Source of the DNA: Prochlorococcus sp. AG-355-M18
Lineage (GTDB): Bacteria; Cyanobacteriota; Cyanobacteriia; PCC-6307; Cyanobiaceae
Direction of reading: 5' to 3'
DNA: 64,000 nucleotides
Assembly (NCBI GenBank): GCA_003280725.1
Contig: QCED01000005.1
Coordinates: 1-64,000 of the forward strand
Shown: one piece after another, positions 41,369 to 49,980 of the stretch
Numbering within the stretch: the first letter of the stretch is position 1
Layout of the letters: each line of letters starts with the position of its first letter
Translations under genes and position numbers: made by a program
Notes under the pieces: model-generated
Told to the model about the DNA's origin: nothing
The model's database searches: none
The model's input: the letters and a program-made list of their open reading frames with translations, nothing else

Positions 41369-41551
41369 ATGGAATTAATCTTTGCACTAGTATTTCCAAT
41401 AATTTTGTTAATAGGATTAACTTTTTTCTTTATGAGTGAAGGAATTCCTGCTTGGATTCAAAACCTCAGTGAAAAATCATCAACTATATGGAATTTTGGA
41501 ATAGTTTCAATGTCTACAATGACAATAATAATTTATTTATCAAGGAGATAA
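41369..41551 (+). CDS. 60-aa small membrane protein
   Basis: MELIFALVFPIILLIGLTFFFMSEGIPAWIQNLSEKSSTIWNFGIVSMSTMTIIIYLSRR; two TM. Confidence 0.45.
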   Translation: MELIFALVFPIILLIGLTFFFMSEGIPAWIQNLSEKSSTIWNFGIVSMSTMTIIIYLSRR

Positions 41552-41574
41552 AAAGTGTTGGGGGAATTTGAAGG
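41552..41574 (+). repeat. Copy 4 of the GTGTTGGGGGAAT repeat
   Basis: aaagtgttgggggaatttgaagg. Confidence 0.7.
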
Positions 41575-41600
41575 ATTTGCAAATATATCAGTGCAAGTGA

Positions 41601-41630
41601 GTGTCTGAGAGTTTCTGAGAGTGTCTAATA
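41601..41630 (+). repeat. 10-bp tandem repeat (GTGTCTGAGA x3, degenerate)
   Basis: gtgtctgaga gtttctgaga gtgtctaata. Confidence 0.75.
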
Positions 41631-41820
41631 GATTCATCTCAACTAACACCATCACCGTTTTGAGGTGACATTAGGTGCCATGAAGTACCATAAGTTGACA
41701 TGTACTAATCAAAAGAAGGCAACTATAAATTACTAGGCAAAAGTTGATGTACCTAAGTGCCATGCAATACCAACATACCGATTTGAATGCTAGGGAAATT
41801 ATATAAGTAGGTATTTAGAT

Positions 41821-41982
41821 TTAGTCAGCGCATGAGTTTTGATGGTAAACACTTATTGTCCCCCCAACAGTTGGGTAACTTGGTGAAATGGCATTAGCAA
41901 TTAATGGGTAAGCAAAAATGCTAATTGCCAAGGCAAAAATCGATGCAGGAGTTGCCAATGTAATAAGGGTTTCTTTGTCCAT
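41821..41982 (-). CDS. 53-aa small membrane protein candidate (not in supplied ORF track)
   Basis: MDKETLITLATPASIFALAISIFAYPLIANAISPSYPTVGGTISVYHQNSCAD*. Confidence 0.5.
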   Translation of the reverse strand: MDKETLITLATPASIFALAISIFAYPLIANAISPSYPTVGGTISVYHQNSCAD

Positions 41983-42449
41983 GATGGTATAAAAGTTTCC
42001 CTATTTTTAGCATTAGAAAACAATAGAGGAAAGAAAGATAAAAAATGTAAAAACATTTGGAAAAATCCCAAAAAGATTTGGTTTTTTTTTCAAATTAGTT
42101 CCACAATCAGTAAGCTAAATTGTGCCCTCTCTATTGATCTCTTTTTGTGAAGATTTATGTTTTTTGAAAAGTTTAGTATTTTTAGTCTTTTTAATAAATT
42201 TTAGTTACCTAGATTTTACAAAAATCAAATCATATTAAAATAATGTTGTTTGGAGATTGTTCTAACATTTGTTGTTGGATTAATAACTATTAATTGCTTT
42301 ATATTTCTATATTAGTCTGATTTCATCAGATAAGTTATGAAGCCAAATTATATATTTTTTAATTTAGGAGGTTTTAAGACTCAAATTTAATTTTAGATAG
42401 CAGTCTAGATAACAAATCTTAGTTTATTTACATTTTAGACTTTGTATTT

Positions 42450-42839
42450 TTATCGGATAACTTCGCATTTCCCATAGCTCCCTAAAGGAGAAGCTTTTTT
42501 ATCCATATCCATTGATAAATAATTCGAGTATTTTTCTTTGGTAAGCTTATTAATAAATATTGCATATAATGCTGGGTAAGAATCAAATTTTTGAATAAGA
42601 GTTAGGAAGTTTTCATTTTCAATGCCTATTTCGTGATAATAAATCTCGTCTTTATAAGTTTCTTTGAATCTATTACCTACTCTTTCCAACAAAAATTCAC
42701 TAGGTTTATTTAACATCTTTCCATCTGTATAATATTCATTTTTACATCGGTACTTTTCGGAATATACTTTTGGAAATATAAGCAATGTTGAAATTAAAAA
42801 GAAATAAATACTTGTACTAAAAAGTTTTTTGTTTTTCAA
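42450..42839 (-). CDS. Secreted hypothetical protein (TTG start)
   Basis: 129 aa; signal peptide KKLFSTSIYFFLISTLLIFPKVYS. Confidence 0.5.
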   Translation of the reverse strand: MKNKKLFSTSIYFFLISTLLIFPKVYSEKYRCKNEYYTDGKMLNKPSEFLLERVGNRFKETYKDEIYYHEIGIENENFLTLIQKFDSYPALYAIFINKLTKEKYSNYLSMDMDKKASPLGSYGKCEVIR

Positions 42840-42843
42840 AGGA

Positions 42844-42883
42844 CTTATGCATGATATTTATCATTATAAATATCATGCATAAG
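42844..42883. repeat. Perfect inverted repeat, 18-bp stem, 4-nt loop
   Basis: CTTATGCATGATATTTAT-CATT-ATAAATATCATGCATAAG. Confidence 0.95.
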
Positions 42884-43245
42884 ATTTTAAAATTATTCAT
42901 TTTTAAAAATTCAGCGAATTAATTTTATTAAGCTAAATTGGATTTCATATCAAATTAAATTGCCATTAAATTTGTCTAAGTTCTTTTTACTTCTGCTGAA
43001 TTAAAAAATAACCTTAAAGCGTAGGGTTTCATCTTTAAATTTAATTACGATAGATAAGAGCATAACAAATTTTTCGAAATTGATTTAGATTATTTAAAAA
43101 CTTTTTTGTTTTTGCTTTAAGTTCTTAAAAACTACTCTAATTTGAATATTACTTTTTTTAAAAAGAGAAGATAACAATTTTTAATTTTAACTTGATTTTA
43201 GGTAAAAAATCTATATTTTAAAGTTGTTATAGAATCTATAAATTT

Positions 43246-43902
43246 TTGAAAAATATGAAAGTTCAAATCAAACCTGGTTTTTTATTCCCAACACAGTTTT
43301 GGACTGCTGAACTAAATGAAAATATAGATAAATTACAAAATGAAGCTTATTTAATTAGAAAAATTGATAAGGATGGTATTCGGAAAAGTAATTCTGGTTT
43401 TGAGGGGTATCATTCAAAAGATATTGGAGATTTAAATAATCTTCCAGGAACTAACCAATTATTAATACAAATAATTAATGCTGTTAATGCAATTCATCAA
43501 ATAAGTAGACAAGGGGAGCTGCAACTAACAAATTTCTGGATAAATATAAATGGGAAAGGTTCTTCGAATACACCTCACACTCATTCAGGACTAACTTATT
43601 CGGGTGTATTTTTTATTAAAGTACCAAAAGAAATGAAAGGAGGAAGATTCCTTTTTTATAGGAATTTTAATGAAGCTGATTTCATATCTACAGAATATAT
43701 GGGGCATTTTAAAGAAGGATATAAAATGCAAGGATATGATTATCCCATTAATACAATTTCACCAAAAGAAAATATGCTAATTGTTTTTCCTTCTTGGGTA
43801 CCACATGCAGTTGAGATTAATTTATCTGATGAAGAAAGGATAAGTTTATCATTTAATTTTAAATTAAATAGGAGTTTCTCTAAAGTTAAAAAGTCCCTTT
43901 AA
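43246..43902 (+). CDS. Putative 2OG-Fe(II) oxygenase (TIGR02466-like)
   Basis: PGFLFPTQFWTAEL; NFWININGKGSSNTPHTHSGLTYSGVFFIKVP; FPSWVPHAVEINLSDEERISLSFNF. Confidence 0.8.
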   Translation: MKNMKVQIKPGFLFPTQFWTAELNENIDKLQNEAYLIRKIDKDGIRKSNSGFEGYHSKDIGDLNNLPGTNQLLIQIINAVNAIHQISRQGELQLTNFWININGKGSSNTPHTHSGLTYSGVFFIKVPKEMKGGRFLFYRNFNEADFISTEYMGHFKEGYKMQGYDYPINTISPKENMLIVFPSWVPHAVEINLSDEERISLSFNFKLNRSFSKVKKSL

Positions 43903-44121
43903 ATTTCTATTCTTTTTGAGTTCTTATTGAAAGGACTTTGTTTTACGATATAGAAAGCATTCGATATTTTTCTGCTTTGTTATCTATATTTAAAACTTAT
44001 TCAAACCTTAATAGAAATTAGATATTGTTATTATTTATTCATTATTAAATTATTAGAAATTTATATTGTTTTTTTGATTTATCAAAGGATTTAATTAAAA
44101 TAAAATCAAATATAAGATAAT

Positions 44122-44871
44122 ATGAAATTTTTGCTCCAAAAAAAAAATAGTTATATTCTCCTTAATTTTAAATTTTTTAATAATCTCAGAAAAATCCTCT
44201 CCTACACTATAGAGAAAATCTATAATTTTTTTGATTTTTTTCATACTTTTAGACTTAAGAAGTTTTATGAAAGAAAAGATTTTGATCTAGTTGTTGATGT
44301 GGGATCCCATAAAGGAGAATTTATCTATAGAGTCATAAAAAAAGGAATTCCTATATATTCATTTGAACCTCAAACTAAAGTAATAAGATACTTAAAAAAA
44401 AATACATCTAAAAATAATGTTCTTGAATATTTTGACTATGCTTTAGGAAATTACGAAGGATCTATTGATTTATATATTAATAATATGAGTTCAACAAGTA
44501 CTACAAAAATAACCAAATTAAAAAGTAAATGGGTTAAATTCAAAAATTTCGTTTTAGGAGGTAAAGTCTCTTTGGATAGAGAAACAGTAAAGATATCAAC
44601 TCTTGATAAATTATTATTTGATAAATTAGGTTCAGAGAAAATATTATTAAAAATAGATGTTGAAGGAGGCGAAAATGAAGTTTTGCAGGGTAGTGAAAAA
44701 ATTCTTAAAAAATGCAATGTTGTTTTGATACAAATAGAATCATCAAATTACAATATATATAAAAATAGTTATAGTCCTGAAAAATTATTGTTGAGTCATG
44801 GTTATGAAATAGAAAAGAAATTTATTTTTCCTCTTATGAATTTTACAGACATTATTTTCAAAAAAAACTAA
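44122..44871 (+). CDS. FkbM family methyltransferase
   Basis: DLVVDVGSHKGEFIYRVIKKGIPIYSFEPQ; ILLKIDVEGGENEVLQGSEKIL. Confidence 0.9.
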   Translation: MKFLLQKKNSYILLNFKFFNNLRKILSYTIEKIYNFFDFFHTFRLKKFYERKDFDLVVDVGSHKGEFIYRVIKKGIPIYSFEPQTKVIRYLKKNTSKNNVLEYFDYALGNYEGSIDLYINNMSSTSTTKITKLKSKWVKFKNFVLGGKVSLDRETVKISTLDKLLFDKLGSEKILLKIDVEGGENEVLQGSEKILKKCNVVLIQIESSNYNIYKNSYSPEKLLLSHGYEIEKKFIFPLMNFTDIIFKKN

Positions 44872-44878
44872 ATAAGTT

Positions 44879-45274
44879 TTGTATTTAAATTTCAGTCAAT
44901 TTTTAAAATTCCTCCTTGCAGGGGGTTTGGCAGCTATTGCAAATATTTTTAGTAGAACTATTTTTTCTTATTTTTTCCCATATGAAATATCTATAATCTT
45001 TTCCTTTATGGTGGGACTTCTGTTTGGATATTTTTTAATGCGGAATTATGTTTTTTATTTAAAAAAAAATTTTTTATTTAAACAGATTATAAGGTTTTTA
45101 ATAATAAATTTTATGGCTTTGCTTCAAACTTTATTAATAACTATAGCTTTCAAATACTTATTAGATTTTTTTCTAGAAAATATAGATCTTATAGAACTAA
45201 TTGCTCATATCATAGGAGTTTCTTGCCCAGCTTTAACTAGTTATTTTGCACATAAATACTTTACTTTTAAATAG
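44879..45274 (+). CDS. GtrA family membrane protein
   Basis: FLKFLLAGGLAAIANIFSRTIFSYFFPYEISIIFSFMVGLLFGYFLMRNYVF...HKYFTFK. Confidence 0.88.
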   Translation: MYLNFSQFLKFLLAGGLAAIANIFSRTIFSYFFPYEISIIFSFMVGLLFGYFLMRNYVFYLKKNFLFKQIIRFLIINFMALLQTLLITIAFKYLLDFFLENIDLIELIAHIIGVSCPALTSYFAHKYFTFK

Positions 45275-45369
45275 AAATTAAAACATGCAGTTATTCATTA
45301 ATGCAAAAGCGGAGAGAAAAAATAAAAAAAATAAAAAATATAAAATTTAAATATTGATGTAATATATGA

Positions 45370-46542
45370 GTGATTTACAAGAAAAAGATGAATATATTTA
45401 TAAAAACGAAAAAAAATATATTGAACTTTTCAAATAATTTAGAGATTTATTACTTCATACCATCATTATCAGTAGCACTAATATCATGTCTTCCACCATT
45501 TAGATCGATACAGTCTATTTCATATTGGATAAAAGGTTATTATTATGTTAATTATTTTGACTTGGGTTTTATAAAAAGAGGATTGGTTGGAACCATTATA
45601 AAAATTTCAAACCTTTCTGATTATTTAAGTCCTTCTTTATTAGTTCTTTTTTGCCATATATTTTTTGTTATAATTTTTTCAATTATTTTCTGGATTTTTA
45701 CAAAAGATTGTTTTAAAAATTTTAAGATAAAGGATAAGATATTTTATTATTCATTTTTTTTATTAAGTCCAGTTTTATTTTTGCGATTGGGTTATGACAT
45801 TGGAAGGATGGATCTATATCTTCTGTTGATTTCATTGACAGCAATTATATCTATTCAGAAAAATTACTTTTCTTTTACCAAGAATTCTTTACTCACATCT
45901 ATTTTTATATCAATTCAACTTTTAATACATGATGCATCTATATTATTTTATTCGCCATTAATATTTAGCTTTTATTTATATAAATATTCTTACTTAATAA
46001 ATGCGCAGTTTAAGAAAATATTTTTAATTTTCTTGATCCCAATTTTAGTTGGTACATCACTTTTAATATTTGGAAAATATGAATTAGGGGCTGTTCAACT
46101 TGAACAATATTTAAGCAATATAAGTCCTGAGTTGAGTGGATCTATGAGAATGGAGTTGACTAATACTTTTAGAGAGAATTCTCAAGCTGGTTTAAATCTT
46201 TTAACACTTAAAGGCTTTCTTGGAGGTAACTATTTAGTCACAACATATTATGCTTTCTTAGTAATTATTTTAATAAAATTTGTCAAATTATCATATTTTT
46301 TAAAACTTTCAGTTTTCACACCCTTGTGTGTATCATTTTTAGCTATGGATCATACAAGATATCTTGCTATTTCAGCTATTTGCTGTAATTTATTATTTCT
46401 TATTAGTGCTGGAGAATTTAAATTAACCACGCCTCAGAACTTTAGATTTTGTTTTTATATATTTTTTACTGCAATATTTTTCTTAGGACCATGGGGAATA
46501 ATATCATCAGATGCTCTACCTTTGTTAAAACATTATTTTTAA
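45370..46542 (+). CDS. Polytopic membrane protein, unknown; possible GT-C glycosyltransferase (start possibly 45388)
   Basis: ~10 TM; YYYVNYFDLGFIKRGLVGTI and LGYDIGRMDLYLLLISL motifs. Confidence 0.6.
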   Translation: MIYKKKMNIFIKTKKNILNFSNNLEIYYFIPSLSVALISCLPPFRSIQSISYWIKGYYYVNYFDLGFIKRGLVGTIIKISNLSDYLSPSLLVLFCHIFFVIIFSIIFWIFTKDCFKNFKIKDKIFYYSFFLLSPVLFLRLGYDIGRMDLYLLLISLTAIISIQKNYFSFTKNSLLTSIFISIQLLIHDASILFYSPLIFSFYLYKYSYLINAQFKKIFLIFLIPILVGTSLLIFGKYELGAVQLEQYLSNISPELSGSMRMELTNTFRENSQAGLNLLTLKGFLGGNYLVTTYYAFLVIILIKFVKLSYFLKLSVFTPLCVSFLAMDHTRYLAISAICCNLLFLISAGEFKLTTPQNFRFCFYIFFTAIFFLGPWGIISSDALPLLKHYF

Positions 46543-46655
46543 AAATATATAAAATTTATTTATAAATTTTTTTTAATTTTAGAATATTATAAATATCTTA
46601 TTAAAAACAATTGATTTGCATTTGTATAAACATCAAATAATATTAAATAAAGAAT

Positions 46656-47603
46656 TTGATAATCTTGACTGGAATACTTCATAAAAATAATCTTGGGTTT
46701 ATTTTTTTGTCATTATTGAAAGCATGTAGACCTATTCAGTGGACAAAAAATCTACTTGTTTTTGCAGTAATTCTTTTTTCTTTTAAGTTAAATAAATTAA
46801 TTTTAATCAATTCCTTTTATGCCTTTATTAGTTTTTGTTTTATTTCTTCTGCAATTTATTTAATTAATGATATTAGAGATATAAGCAAGGATAAGCTGCA
46901 TCCAAAAAAACGATATAGGCCAATACCAAAGGGTGATATATCTTTAAATCTTGTTAAATTTAGTTCTATATTTTTAGCAACATTAGGATTATTTATTGGT
47001 TATCTAATTTCAATTAAGTTTTTGTTGATAATAATCATATATGGGGTAATTCAAATTCTTTATTGTATTAGATTAAAAAAAGAACCGTTATTAGATATTA
47101 TTTGTATTGCCTCTGGTTTTTTATTGAGAGCTATTTCTGGTGTTATTGCTTCAGGACTTAATTTTTCTCCATGGTTTATCTTAACTATTGGACTTTTAGC
47201 TTTGTTCTTAGCTGTAGAGAAAAGGAAAGCTGAATTGATTTTTTATAAGGAAACATCTATTTTAACTAGAGAAACTCTTGAAAAATATTCATTACCATTA
47301 CTTCAACGATATGAAAGTTTATTAAGTTCAAGTACATTTATTAGTTACAGCTTATGGGCTGCTGGACCTTCGTTAAATGGAGCCTCTTCTCCTTGGATGT
47401 TACTTTCAATACCATTTGTACTTTTAGGTATATTCAGATATTTATTCATAAGTGATCCTGAGGTTTCGAAAAATTTATCCTCTAAAGGAATATCATTATC
47501 AACGGAAAATCCTGAATTAATTCTAATTTATGATTCTGGGATTAGGAATTTAATTATCTTTTGGATAATAACTATAGTTTTAATAGGTATATTCTTTCAT
47601 TAA
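46656..47603 (+). CDS. UbiA-type prenyltransferase, decaprenyl-phosphate phosphoribosyltransferase (DPPR synthase) family
   Basis: KACRPIQWTKNLLVFAVILFS; YLINDIRDISKDKLHPKKRYRPIPKG; AVEKRKAEL. Confidence 0.9.
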   Translation: MIILTGILHKNNLGFIFLSLLKACRPIQWTKNLLVFAVILFSFKLNKLILINSFYAFISFCFISSAIYLINDIRDISKDKLHPKKRYRPIPKGDISLNLVKFSSIFLATLGLFIGYLISIKFLLIIIIYGVIQILYCIRLKKEPLLDIICIASGFLLRAISGVIASGLNFSPWFILTIGLLALFLAVEKRKAELIFYKETSILTRETLEKYSLPLLQRYESLLSSSTFISYSLWAAGPSLNGASSPWMLLSIPFVLLGIFRYLFISDPEVSKNLSSKGISLSTENPELILIYDSGIRNLIIFWIITIVLIGIFFH

Positions 47604-47678
47604 TTATTTTTTCTAAATTCTTAATAGAAAAAAAACTTTTATTAACATAAATAAAGTTTAATTTATAATATTGGATTT

Positions 47679-48617
47679 ATGAAAATTTTTCTTCCAGGAG
47701 GAGCTGGCTTGGTAGGAATAAATTTAATAGCATCTATCACATCATCTAATCCGGATTGGAAAATGGTTGTTGTTGATAAGAATTTAAATTCAATTAATGT
47801 TGCAAGAAGAATTTTCCCTGATGTAAGTTATCTTTGTGAGGATTTATCATTTACCAAAAATCAAAAATGGCCATTTGAGATTAAAGATTGTGATATATGC
47901 ATTATGCTACAAGCTGAAATTGGTAGTGTTAACGATAAGTTATTTGAGATAAATAATATAAAGACAACAAAGGTAATCCTAAATGAACTAAAAAAATTTG
48001 GGGTTAGTAGAATAATTCATATAAGTAGTTCAGTCGTTAATTCAAAATCAGATGACTTATACACAAAAACAAAAAGGCAACAAGAGTTGATTGTTTTAAG
48101 TCATTTCCCAGATTCAGTAATATTAAGACCAACTTTAATGTTTGGTTGGTTTGATAGGAAACACCTTGGATGGTTATCTAATCTAATGGTCTCATTTCCT
48201 TTTTTTCCAATTCCTGGGAGAGGTCAGTTCATAAGACAACCTCTATATGTGGGAGATTTCTGTTCCATAATTAAAAGTTGTATTTGTGATCCCTCCTTGA
48301 AAGGCTCATATAATATTACTGGCCTTGAAAAAATCAAGTACGTAGATTTAATGAAAATATTAAGGAAAATAAAATCATCTAAAACCTTATTTATTTATTT
48401 ACCTATCCCTTTATTTAGTTTCTTATTAAGATTATGGGCGTTTATTTCTAATAAGCCAGCATTCACAAGTTCTCAACTTTATGCACTCATAGCAGGAGAT
48501 CAATTTGAATTAATTGATTGGCCAACGATTTTTAAAGTAGAAAAAACAAATATTGAGAATGCTTTAAATTTGACTCATAATGATCCAAGATATAGCAAAA
48601 TTAAAATTCCATTTTAA
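47679..48617 (+). CDS. NAD-dependent epimerase/dehydratase family (extended SDR)
   Basis: MKIFLPGGAGLVGINLI; IIHISSSVV; YTKTKRQQELI; ILRPTLMFGWFDRKH. Confidence 0.85.
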   Translation: MKIFLPGGAGLVGINLIASITSSNPDWKMVVVDKNLNSINVARRIFPDVSYLCEDLSFTKNQKWPFEIKDCDICIMLQAEIGSVNDKLFEINNIKTTKVILNELKKFGVSRIIHISSSVVNSKSDDLYTKTKRQQELIVLSHFPDSVILRPTLMFGWFDRKHLGWLSNLMVSFPFFPIPGRGQFIRQPLYVGDFCSIIKSCICDPSLKGSYNITGLEKIKYVDLMKILRKIKSSKTLFIYLPIPLFSFLLRLWAFISNKPAFTSSQLYALIAGDQFELIDWPTIFKVEKTNIENALNLTHNDPRYSKIKIPF

Positions 48618-48645
48618 AAATTAAGATTAATTATTGATTAAATAA

Positions 48646-49941
48646 ATGAAAAAAAAACAAAAAGAAATAGCCATTATTGGAGGCGGTCCTATGGGATTAG
48701 CTATAGCTTATCAACTTACTTTAAAAGGGTTTAAACCTGTCATTTATGAAGCAGATAATAGATTGGGTGGAATGACAGCTTGTTTTAATTTTGAAGGATT
48801 AGACATTGAGAGGTTCTATCATTTTCATTGCCTCTCAGATTTTGAGTTTATAAAAATACTTAAAGAAATTGGATTGATGAAATATTTAAAATGGAAAGAA
48901 ACAAAAATGGGTTTTTATTATGATAAAAAATTATATAAATGGGGTTCTATAGATGCTGTAATTCGATTTGATAAGATTCCTTTATTAACAAGAATTAGAT
49001 ATTTGTGCCATGCTGCAAGATGCTTAACTATTAGAAATTGGAATCATTTGGATAAAATAACAGCAGTTGAATGGTTAAAAAAATGGCTTGGGAAAAGTGG
49101 TTATTACAAATTGTGGCATAAACTTTTTGAATATAAATTTTATCATTTTTCTAATGAAATTTCTGCAGCATGGATATGGAGTAGGATTAATAGACTAGGT
49201 AAGTCTAGAAAAAATTTAAAAGAAAAATTAGGGTATTTGGAAGGTGGATCTAAGCAATTGATTAACCGTTTAGCAAAAATAATTTCAGAGAAAGGAACTT
49301 TAATTAATCTTTCTACTCCTGTTTTAGGTATTAACCCTAGAAAAGATAGTGGGGCAAATATTACGACTTCTCTTGGATGTAAAGAGTATGATCTTGTAAT
49401 TAGTACTATACCTTTACCATTAGTAGGAGAAATATTTCGTCATAGTGGTATAGATCAAAAAATTACTTCTAAGTATGAATGTTTAGATTGTGTTGCATGT
49501 GCATGTGTAATTTTTAAAACTAGAAAAAAAATAACAGATAATTTCTGGACAAATATTAATGATAAACAATTCAATATTCCAGGGATAGTTGAAATAAGTA
49601 ATTTGAGAGAATTTAATCATCACATAACATATGTTCCTTTTTATATGCCAGAAACTCATGAAGAATATTTACTTGAAAACAAACATTTTATAAATAAGGC
49701 TTGGGATTGCCTTAAGTTAATAAATCCAGATTTAAATGATTCTGACCTTATAGCTTCACATTGCAGTAGATATAGATTTGCTCAACCAGTTTGCAGTACT
49801 AACTATCAGAAAAAACTACCACCAAAACAACCTTTTAAAGGGGTTTATACCGTTGATACAAATTTTTATTATCCAGAAGATAGAGGTATCAATGAAAGTT
49901 TTAGTTTTGGAAGAAATTTAGTTGACCAATTATTTCCATAA
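48646..49941 (+). CDS. FAD/NAD(P)-dependent oxidoreductase (amine-oxidase/protoporphyrinogen-oxidase-like)
   Basis: IAIIGGGPMGLAIAYQLTLKGFKPVIYEADNRLGGMTACF; C-term DRGINESFSFGRNLVDQ. Confidence 0.88.
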   Translation: MKKKQKEIAIIGGGPMGLAIAYQLTLKGFKPVIYEADNRLGGMTACFNFEGLDIERFYHFHCLSDFEFIKILKEIGLMKYLKWKETKMGFYYDKKLYKWGSIDAVIRFDKIPLLTRIRYLCHAARCLTIRNWNHLDKITAVEWLKKWLGKSGYYKLWHKLFEYKFYHFSNEISAAWIWSRINRLGKSRKNLKEKLGYLEGGSKQLINRLAKIISEKGTLINLSTPVLGINPRKDSGANITTSLGCKEYDLVISTIPLPLVGEIFRHSGIDQKITSKYECLDCVACACVIFKTRKKITDNFWTNINDKQFNIPGIVEISNLREFNHHITYVPFYMPETHEEYLLENKHFINKAWDCLKLINPDLNDSDLIASHCSRYRFAQPVCSTNYQKKLPPKQPFKGVYTVDTNFYYPEDRGINESFSFGRNLVDQLFP

Positions 49942-49980
49942 AGTGAAATATAATTTATACAAAATAATTAAGGATATATT

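Noticed and set aside
45366-45437. 23-aa ORF MSDLQEKDEYIYKNEKKYIELFK
   Set aside because: Overlaps the start of the 45370/45388 membrane protein gene; too short to support.
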